Shown in pieces: positions 1-4,967 of a stretch of 6,151 nt of DNA. The notes beneath the pieces were generated by a model. That model was not told the origin of the DNA and ran no database searches. It worked only from the letters and a program-made list of their open reading frames with translations. Location of the stretch: contig DKBO01000078.1 of the NCBI GenBank assembly GCA_002448975.1, forward strand, positions 422 through 6,572, given 5' to 3'. Both the position numbers and the translations under genes were made by a program. How positions within the stretch are numbered: the first letter of the stretch is position 1; every line of letters begins with the position of its first letter. Origin of the DNA: Nitrospiraceae bacterium UBA6898. Its GTDB lineage: Bacteria > Nitrospirota > Thermodesulfovibrionia > Thermodesulfovibrionales > UBA6898.

Positions 1-117
1 ATGACGAAAAGAGAGCCGGTAGATGAGGAAAAGATATTTTGAGATAGCTTCTCGTGATAAAGATCAAAAAAGAATCAGATTAGCCTTACGATGAACAGTT
101 CATATCACTGCATGCAT
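1..117. other. Non-coding flank downstream of the small exported protein gene
   Basis: No convincing gene is visible. Frame 1 on the plus strand is open from the first base to a TGA at 40-42 (13 codons, rich in charged residues), which could be the tail of a gene entering from the left, but it is too short to support. Two short palindromes, each centred on an A, lie at 73-81 (AATC-A-GATT) and 91-103 (ATGAAC-A-GTTCAT), with centres 20 bp apart, and TGCATGCA is at 109-116. On the minus strand a T-run (complement of 65-70) follows these dyads. They could therefore act as a weak terminator for the gene ending at 118, but the stems are short and the loops too tight for a confident call. Confidence 0.4.
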
Positions 118-627
118 CTACTGCTGCGGGTAAGCCTTTTTTACATCTGACAGGATATCTTGCTTCAGCTTTTCGAGCTCCTTCTTGAAGGTATCATTGG
201 CCAGCACCCTCCTGGCCAATGCGTCGACCCTTGTGGAGATCGTGTCATACATAAGTTCACCCACCTGTCCTACCTGCTGGTCGATCGCTGCCTGCGTATT
301 GACCGTGGCCTCTATAAGCCGTTCAAGCTGCACATTGTTATCTGCCAATTTTTGATCTATGGCGCTGAGGACGAAAAGCAGCTGATCGATCTTGTCCGCT
401 GTCTGCTTGGTGGAGATCGCCGTGAGTTGGGACACATCCACCATCTGTCCCTCACAGTAGCCGGGCTTGCCTACCTCTGTCGATGGTATCCATCTGCCGA
501 GACAGATTATCGAACCTGTTCCGCCCCGAATGACGGTATATCCCTCGACCTCCATAATTGGGGACTGGGCTGATGAAACACTAAGAAACGCAAACCATAT
601 TGCCGCGACATAAATGACCTTCTTCAT
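118..627 (-). CDS. Small exported coiled-coil protein, function unknown
   Basis: A 169-residue protein I do not recognise as a named family. Residues 1-20 form a typical Sec signal peptide: MKK, then a hydrophobic core (about 4-17), then SVSSA with likely cleavage before Q21. The mature protein of about 149 residues would be periplasmic or secreted. No lipobox cysteine follows the core, so it is not an obvious lipoprotein. Residues 26-65 look like a small beta-rich head with two cysteines, C42 and C58, which could form a disulfide. From about 66 to 160 the sequence is heptad-like and polar (runs such as ADKIDQLLFVLSAIDQKL and LEKLKQDI), predicting a long helix or coiled coil, probably oligomeric. 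The start at 627 is chosen because AGGAGG (632-637) precedes it and the signal peptide begins there; starts at 666 or 669 would translate through that site and add a polar leader. The gene is divergent from the TPR gene. Confidence 0.8.
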   Translation of the reverse strand: MKKVIYVAAIWFAFLSVSSAQSPIMEVEGYTVIRGGTGSIICLGRWIPSTEVGKPGYCEGQMVDVSQLTAISTKQTADKIDQLLFVLSAIDQKLADNNVQLERLIEATVNTQAAIDQQVGQVGELMYDTISTRVDALARRVLANDTFKKELEKLKQDILSDVKKAYPQQ

Positions 628-683
628 GATCCCTCCTGTAATGCGATGAGTTAATCCTGTCTTCATCACCTATCTCTGAGTCA

Positions 684-712
684 GTTATAGCACAGAACAG
701 GCAACATGTCAT
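684..712 (-). promoter_or_regulatory. Sigma-70-type promoter for the small exported protein gene
   Basis: On the minus strand a -35 box ATGACA (707-712, 5 of 6 to TTGACA) is followed after exactly 17 nt by a -10 box TATAAC (684-689, 5 of 6 to TATAAT). Transcription would start near 677, giving a 5' leader of about 50 nt. The -35 box lies inside the left copy of the 14-bp repeat, so a protein bound there would compete with RNA polymerase. A 9-bp palindrome CTGAGTCAG (676-684) covers the predicted start site. The promoter is seen only as sequence matches. Confidence 0.55.
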
Positions 713-718
713 TATGGT
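705..718 (-). repeat. 14-bp inverted repeat, left copy
   Basis: The plus strand reads CATGTCATTATGGT, the exact reverse complement of 852-865. Read on the minus strand, towards the gene starting at 627, it is ACCATAATGACATG and contains that gene's -35 box. The copies are 133 bp apart. The match stops sharply at both ends. It is most simply a shared operator; a pair of terminal repeats of a 161-bp element is the alternative. Confidence 0.75.
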
Positions 719-817
719 GCCTGAGTTCCGCAGCCTCTCGTCACGGTGTGGGGAGAAAAGGGGTCCCCTCCATCCCTGTTTCTAAGTTACGAAATCAGCG
801 GAATGAGGCGGCAGGAT

Positions 818-837
818 GTGGGACAACCCGCTTTTTT
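818..837 (+). terminator. Intrinsic-terminator-like hairpin upstream of the TPR gene
   Basis: Stem GTGGG (818-822), loop ACAA, stem CCCGC (827-831, with one G-T wobble), immediately followed by six T (832-837). The stem is short, but the GC-rich stem plus T-run order is right for a Rho-independent terminator on the plus strand and wrong for the minus strand. No plus-strand gene ends just before it. It may insulate the TPR promoter from upstream read-through, end a small RNA, or act as an attenuator if transcription starts further left. Confidence 0.4.
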
Positions 838-855
838 GGTATGATAGAAATACCA
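837..855 (+). promoter_or_regulatory. Extended -10 promoter within a 19-bp dyad, for the TPR gene
   Basis: TGG then TATGAT (840-845) matches an extended -10 element (TGn before a near-consensus -10). No good -35 is found at 16-18 bp upstream, which is usual for extended -10 promoters. Predicted start is near 852, leaving a leader of about 49 nt to the ATG at 901. The same bases form a perfect 6-bp inverted repeat, TGGTAT (837-842), 7-nt spacer, ATACCA (850-855), placed where a repressor would block initiation. The dyad abuts the right copy of the 14-bp repeat. Confidence 0.4.
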
Positions 856-865
856 TAATGACATG
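852..865 (+). repeat. 14-bp inverted repeat, right copy
   Basis: ACCATAATGACATG on the plus strand, reading towards the TPR gene start at 901 and perfectly inverted relative to 705-718. It contains ATGACA (858-863), but no good -10 lies at the proper distance, so here it would sit at or just after the predicted transcription start rather than act as a -35. Confidence 0.75.
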
Positions 866-900
866 ATTTTCTTAGACTAAACCAAGAGAGAGAGGTTGAA

Positions 901-2412
901 ATGAACAACGAGGGCGAGACCGGGAAGGAAGTTTTCGGTGAATTGGAAGAGGCGATCAAAGGCAATGATTTTCTAGGTGCACTCAGAATGCTGCAAGGGT
1001 TGAAGGCGTTCATGTCTGATCGTCCGGAAATCTCGCTTCTCCAGGCAAAGTGTTACATCGGTCTCGGCAGGCCGCTGGACGCATTGTCCATGCTGAAAAA
1101 CCTGACTGTTGAAGAATCGCAGGAAACGAGCCGTCTGGATCTCCTGAGAATTGCCTATGAAACGCTGTTCCTGGATGAGCTGGCGGGAGAAACTGCCCGC
1201 CGTATCATCGAAACCGGTGAAGGAAGTGAAGAGGTTTACTGCTCGCTGTCAGACCTTCTCCTTGCCAGGGGATCAGCAGATGAGGCTGTCGCGGCAGCGA
1301 ACGAAGGTCTCGATAAGTTTCCGTCCTCTGAGAGGCTGAAGCACTCCCTTGCCCTTTGCTACGTGCATCAGAAAGAGAGAGAAAAGGCTTTTGCGATCCT
1401 GAAAGAGCTGGAGACCCAGGGCTCGTCCCTGGCGCCGAATCTCGCTTCCGCACTGGAGTCGGATGACGGCAGGCCCCGGAAGGAGAAGAGGGATCAGCTG
1501 CATCAGGAAGCTCAAGAGCACCTTCTCAGGGCTGCGGAGCAGATGAAAAAAGGCGACATTGACGGCGCGGTGCGCGAGCTAGTCAAGGGGCTGCACAAGG
1601 ACCCGAACCTCGCGATCGCTTACACGCGGCTCGGATACCTTTGTGACAATATTGGTCTTTTTGAGGAGGGTTTCATCCTCCACAGAAGGGCGCTCGAACT
1701 CGACCCGAATCTTGCCGAAGCGCATTCCAATATCGGCTATGGCCTTCAGAAAAAAGGAGACGTGAAGGCAGCCATCGTTGCTTTCGAAAAGGCCCTGGAG
1801 CTTGATCCCCTGAATGTGGAGGCCCATAACAGCATCGGTGTCATGTATGACAATATCGGGAAATACGACAAGGGCCTTGAACATTTCAAAACAGCGCTGA
1901 GCATAAATCCGAAACACACAAGCACCTTGATCAATCTTGGCTTCGCCTACCGCTCCCTGGGGAAATTTGACGAAGCGATCCCTCTCCTTGAAGATGCCGC
2001 CTCGCTGAGGCCCGACTTTGCTACCCGGCTCACGCTCGCCTCTGCCTACCGCCAGGGTGGGCGTCTCGAAGATGCCAGGTCTCTTCTCACATCTTTAGCA
2101 GACTCTGATCCGGAGTCCCTTCCGGTCGCTCTTGAACTTGTCCTCTGCCACCATGATTCTGGAGACGCCGAGGGTATTCGTGCTGCTGCCGGGAAGGCTG
2201 CATCGTTGAAGCCCCGGAAGCCCACCGAGCTTTTCAAGAAGGCCCAGGTGATGGAACTGTTGGACAAGCGATTTGCCGTCGAATGCTGGAAGGAGTTTGT
2301 GAACTTCTCAGGACATCCGTCGGTGCAGGGGGGCATGGTGGCATACGCGAGAGACCGCATAGAGGCGATAGAGAATTCGATAAAGGAAGACCATCCCATC
2401 TCTCTTGAGTAA
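901..2412 (+). CDS. Tetratricopeptide repeat (TPR) protein
   Basis: A 503-residue soluble protein with no signal peptide or membrane segment, so cytoplasmic. The centre is a clean run of 34-residue TPR units at about 203-236, 237-270, 271-304, 305-338, 339-372 and 373-405. They show the family pattern of small and aromatic residues and P at the end of helix B (for example AEAHSNIGYGLQKKGD...ALELDP). More divergent TPR-like helices fill 14-180 (for example 44-76 and 109-142), followed by a charged linker at 188-202. The C-terminus (406-503) is helical with degenerate repeats and no catalytic motif. TPR arrays form superhelical scaffolds that bind peptides or partner proteins; the partner cannot be read from the sequence. 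AGAGG lies 5 nt before the ATG and supports this start. It is transcribed alone, divergent from the exported protein gene and convergent with the primase-helicase-like gene. Confidence 0.93.
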   Translation: MNNEGETGKEVFGELEEAIKGNDFLGALRMLQGLKAFMSDRPEISLLQAKCYIGLGRPLDALSMLKNLTVEESQETSRLDLLRIAYETLFLDELAGETARRIIETGEGSEEVYCSLSDLLLARGSADEAVAAANEGLDKFPSSERLKHSLALCYVHQKEREKAFAILKELETQGSSLAPNLASALESDDGRPRKEKRDQLHQEAQEHLLRAAEQMKKGDIDGAVRELVKGLHKDPNLAIAYTRLGYLCDNIGLFEEGFILHRRALELDPNLAEAHSNIGYGLQKKGDVKAAIVAFEKALELDPLNVEAHNSIGVMYDNIGKYDKGLEHFKTALSINPKHTSTLINLGFAYRSLGKFDEAIPLLEDAASLRPDFATRLTLASAYRQGGRLEDARSLLTSLADSDPESLPVALELVLCHHDSGDAEGIRAAAGKAASLKPRKPTELFKKAQVMELLDKRFAVECWKEFVNFSGHPSVQGGMVAYARDRIEAIENSIKEDHPISLE

Positions 2413-2420
2413 CAAGAAAC

Positions 2421-2460
2421 ACGACGCTTCTGGATGTTCGTTTCGCGCACGCGGCGTCGT
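2421..2460. repeat. Inverted repeat after the TPR gene, possible terminator
   Basis: ACGACGC (2421-2427) and GCGTCGT (2454-2460) are perfect 7-bp inverted arms around 26 nt; a smaller CGC/GCG stem (2444-2446 with 2451-2453) could nest inside. On the minus strand the stem is followed by a T-rich stretch, so it could end transcription from the gene stopping at 2612. On the plus strand no T-run follows. The long loop makes terminator function uncertain. Confidence 0.3.
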
Positions 2461-2461
2461 A

Positions 2462-2495
2462 AGGCCAATTGTCGCTAACGTCGAACAATTGCCCT
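2462..2495. repeat. Imperfect inverted repeat in the convergent gap
   Basis: The arms AGG-c-CAATTGT-CG (2462-2474) and CG-a-ACAATTG-c-CCT (2482-2495) pair with one C-C mismatch and one bulged A around a 7-nt loop; the core is a perfect 7-bp stem. No T-run follows on either strand. It adjoins the preceding repeat. Together they occupy 75 bases of the 199-bp gap between the convergent stop codons. No gene is visible in 2413-2611. Confidence 0.4.
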
Positions 2496-2611
2496 GCGCA
2501 CATATGCTGAGGTTACAACGCTGCTGTTGTCAGGCGGCGCAAAATGACGCTCGCTCCACCTCAAAGCCCTATTTCCCAGACCCGTAGCTTGTTGAACCGT
2601 CCAGCTGCCCC

Positions 2612-4888
2612 TCACTTCTCGGCTATTGTCCCGGTAGTTTTCATAAGTTCAAGCTGAAGGCTGCCCGTGAAACCGGAAAGAGCGTTCTTGTCAAACTGTA
2701 GGGTGAGTAGCACCGGGTCATTCGTTTCACGATCTCTCTTCTTCCTGGCGTCTCTGTGAAGCATCATGATCACATCGGCAGTACGGGCGAAGTTTCCCAT
2801 TGCAACGATATCGTTGGGTGAAGGTTCTCCCGGGCTTGCTGCCGGTTTTGTGAGTTCAACCGTGCAGAACACGGGTATACGGTATATGTCTGCCAGTTTC
2901 CTCATTCGAACGGCCTTGTCCATCTGTTTCGGGGCAGCGCTCCCGTCAGGAAGAACCTGGAGGCCATCCAGGAAGACGGCCAAGTCATCACTCGCTCTCT
3001 GCCGGATCTCCAATTCCAGATCGTCCAGGTCGTCTATATCAGAGAAGTCCTTCACCAGGAGCTTTTCCTGCATGGCGTACTTCATGAGCTGGTTATGGGG
3101 CTTCTTCTTTTTTGCATACATTACGGATGAGCCCGTGGACTTCTGGATTTCGTCAAGGGGAATTCCAGACGGGATGCTCATGAGGCGTCTCCGCAGGGCT
3201 GCCTTATTACTGTCGAAAGCTCCGTATATCGCCCTCGTCACCGGATCACTTTCCAGGAGGTCGAGAAGGAGGTTTGCCATGAGGGCGGTCTTTCCCACAC
3301 CCATGGGGCCGGCAATCACGTACAGACCAGGTTGCACCCCGTTGATCGCCTTGGTCACCTTCGTAAACTTCTTGAGGGGAAATCCGAAGAAGGGGGCCTC
3401 CGGCAGCCTGCTCTGCTCCTCATTGAAGATATCCTCGAGAAACTCTTTGAAGGTCTGTGGAAAGAATAGCGGTTTCTCCCTCTCGTGCTTCACGGACAGA
3501 TCTTTTGCAATCCTGAACACCGCTTTCAATACTTCTTCCGGATTCCCGCTCCTCCCTCTCCGAATGACCCTGGATATCTCCCGCAACTTCTGGTGCAGCT
3601 GCCCTCGATGCCGTAACTCGTTGTACGAGGCCACGCTCTGTTCAAGGACAGCGGTCTTCGGGCCCGCCACCTGACGAATGATATTCAGTACCAGTTCCCT
3701 GTCGAGGGGATCGGTCAGCCTGTTCTGAAAGGTCTTGATCTCCTCCAGCGCCAGAAGCTGACCTCCCTCCCCGTATTGCTCGCGGGGATATTTTTCCAGG
3801 ATCATTCCTGTCTTCCATGCGACGCCGTATCCATTCCTGAGCGCCTTTGTGTACAGGGATGTGACCTCACTGACATCATGTTCTCTCATGAACTCTCCGA
3901 GGTCACTGTATGCGCCGGGGAGTTCCATAACATAGGGCAGACCGTTCTGGTCGCTCCTCATGCGGTCAACTTCCCGCGATATTTCATCACGGTTCTTTCC
4001 GTCTCCGGCGAGACAGAGTATAAAGTCCATCACCGCGTGAGGTATCGCGCTTTCAAGCTGTACGCTTGAGGGACCACCCCTTCCGGTCGCCACGACCTCT
4101 CTGAGCCCTCTCACGGATGCAGTAAGCGCAGTCAGCGGATCTGCCACCACGATCACGCTCAGTTTTTCCCGGGCCTCATGCAGATTGAAGAAGGTATCTC
4201 TCGTGTTCGTCCAGAGGTACCTCCTGCCGTCCTGCTGAGCCCCCTCAAGGTCCATAACTGCAAACCCCTTCATGTTTCCGATGGGGTCCCGGTACGGCAG
4301 CGTGAGCACATGGGACCTGCCAAACTGCTCGAGGTCAAAGCAGAGCTTCTTTTCGTCCGTCTCTGCGTAAGGTCCGCACTTCTCAAGGTGCTCCCTGAGC
4401 CTCTCTTGCGTGGTGAACATACCCAGTCGCATGCCCCTGATCTCATCCTCTGTGAGTTTCCTCGTCTCTGTGAGATGCTTTCTGACCGGCGCTCCGCCAT
4501 CGCCCCGGAGTTCAGCAGCAAAGAAGTTTTCAGCCTCTTCGAGGAGCCGCATCCCTCTCTCTTCTTCTTCACATCGTTTCAGGGCCTCGGGGTCCATATC
4601 GAGAAGGTGGAGACCAGCCTCTGCAAGGGTCTTCAAGGCTTCCTCACCGGCGAGTCCCCTTCTGTCTCTCAGATAAAGATAGAGGGTCATGGACTTCCCG
4701 CAGTCGCTTCTCCGCAGGCACGTGATATATCCGAGGTTGTTCTTGTATGCACGCGCTTCGTGGACCCCGCAATGGGGGCAGTCCAAAGTCCAGTCCTCTT
4801 CACCCTCAGCGGGGTTGAGTTCCGGCACTACTTCCTTCAGATCCAGCCCTTCGTAGAGTTGGGTCAAGACGGTTGTCAGTTCATACAT
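2612..4888 (-). CDS. Primase-helicase-like protein: zinc ribbon, degenerate Toprim, DnaB-type motor
   Basis: A 758-residue protein laid out like T7 gp4 or Twinkle. A zinc-ribbon-like motif is at 37-63 (C37-x2-C40-x16-C57-x5-C63), resembling CHC2 primase fingers but with a wider last spacing. About 240-335 aligns with the Toprim fold of DnaG or gp4 (hydrophobic strand SVIVV, ATGRGG turn, FILCLAGDG strand, then a PGAYSDLGEFM tail like the DnaG LPDGxDPD region), but key acidic residues are lost. About 340-495 is helical linker. The motor domain, 496-758, aligns throughout with the DnaB C-terminal domain: Walker A GPMGVGKT (527-534, K533), Walker B AVFLDGLQV (D641), RIPVFCTVEL (H3), TADVIMMLHRD (H4), DKNALSGFTG. 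Known family role: ring-shaped replicative helicase with primase; activity of this one is doubtful because of substitutions at D559, E678 and A736. Start chosen at 4888: AAGGAGG lies 8 nt upstream, while an upstream TTG at 4906 overlaps that site. The gene lies 78 bp after cusA on the same strand. Confidence 0.85.
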   Translation of the reverse strand: MYELTTVLTQLYEGLDLKEVVPELNPAEGEEDWTLDCPHCGVHEARAYKNNLGYITCLRRSDCGKSMTLYLYLRDRRGLAGEEALKTLAEAGLHLLDMDPEALKRCEEEERGMRLLEEAENFFAAELRGDGGAPVRKHLTETRKLTEDEIRGMRLGMFTTQERLREHLEKCGPYAETDEKKLCFDLEQFGRSHVLTLPYRDPIGNMKGFAVMDLEGAQQDGRRYLWTNTRDTFFNLHEAREKLSVIVVADPLTALTASVRGLREVVATGRGGPSSVQLESAIPHAVMDFILCLAGDGKNRDEISREVDRMRSDQNGLPYVMELPGAYSDLGEFMREHDVSEVTSLYTKALRNGYGVAWKTGMILEKYPREQYGEGGQLLALEEIKTFQNRLTDPLDRELVLNIIRQVAGPKTAVLEQSVASYNELRHRGQLHQKLREISRVIRRGRSGNPEEVLKAVFRIAKDLSVKHEREKPLFFPQTFKEFLEDIFNEEQSRLPEAPFFGFPLKKFTKVTKAINGVQPGLYVIAGPMGVGKTALMANLLLDLLESDPVTRAIYGAFDSNKAALRRRLMSIPSGIPLDEIQKSTGSSVMYAKKKKPHNQLMKYAMQEKLLVKDFSDIDDLDDLELEIRQRASDDLAVFLDGLQVLPDGSAAPKQMDKAVRMRKLADIYRIPVFCTVELTKPAASPGEPSPNDIVAMGNFARTADVIMMLHRDARKKRDRETNDPVLLTLQFDKNALSGFTGSLQLELMKTTGTIAEK

Positions 4889-4967
4889 GGCGATATCCTC
4901 CTTCAATGATGATCTCTGGTATATTTCTGCAGTTCGGTGGTATAGGATTGAACGAAAAAGTTTTCAT
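4881..4967 (-). CDS. Possible 28-residue ORF linking cusA and the primase-helicase gene
   Basis: An ATG (4965-4967) overlaps the cusA stop codon as TAATG and is preceded by AAAGGGA at a workable distance. The frame runs 28 codons, beginning MKTFSFNPIPPNC, to a TGA (4881-4883) just inside the next gene, giving an ATGTATGA overlap with its start. Both overlaps are typical of translational coupling, so it could be a coupling peptide. Against this, it uses the rare codon ATA several times, has no recognisable domain and is short enough to arise by chance. Reported as a candidate only. Confidence 0.2.
   Translation of the reverse strand: MKTFSFNPIPPNCRNIPEIIIEGGYRHV
4897..4903 (-). promoter_or_regulatory. 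Strong ribosome binding site deciding the primase-helicase start
   Basis: AAGGAGG on the minus strand, an essentially full Shine-Dalgarno match, is separated by 8 nt from the ATG at 4886-4888. The in-frame TTG at 4904-4906 directly abuts this motif and has no comparable site before it, so the ATG is preferred and the protein is 758 rather than 764 residues. The strength of the site suggests the gene can be translated well without coupling to cusA. Confidence 0.8.

Noticed and set aside
1..42. Open frame of 13 codons ending in TGA at the left edge
   Set aside because: It could be a gene tail, but 13 charged codons with no recognisable motif cannot be separated from chance.
160..573. 137-codon plus-strand ORF
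   Set aside because: It lies wholly inside the exported protein gene on the other strand, has no ribosome binding site of note and looks like an antisense shadow.
705..865. Firm call of a miniature inverted-repeat transposable element
   Set aside because: The 14-bp ends have the right geometry, but no target duplication is visible and the repeats fit promoter positions better, so it was kept as a repeat pair only.
858..886. Second sigma-70 promoter using ATGACA in the right repeat copy
   Set aside because: No acceptable -10 lies 15-18 bp downstream, and the transcript would begin inside the ribosome binding site.
2462..2533. Integron attC-like site in the convergent gap
   Set aside because: The inverted repeats and the CTAAC sequence recall attC, but no proper RYYYAAC and GTTRRRY core pair is present.
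2766..3674. 302-codon plus-strand ORF opposite the primase-helicase-like gene
   Set aside because: Serine- and arginine-rich antisense frame with no domain logic; the minus-strand protein aligns with DnaB over the same bases.
4178..4909. 243-codon plus-strand ORF
   Set aside because: Antisense shadow of the zinc ribbon and Toprim region; no supporting start signal or motif.
4889..4966. Terminator between the pump gene and the primase-helicase-like gene
   Set aside because: No GC-rich hairpin followed by a T-run is visible on the minus strand.
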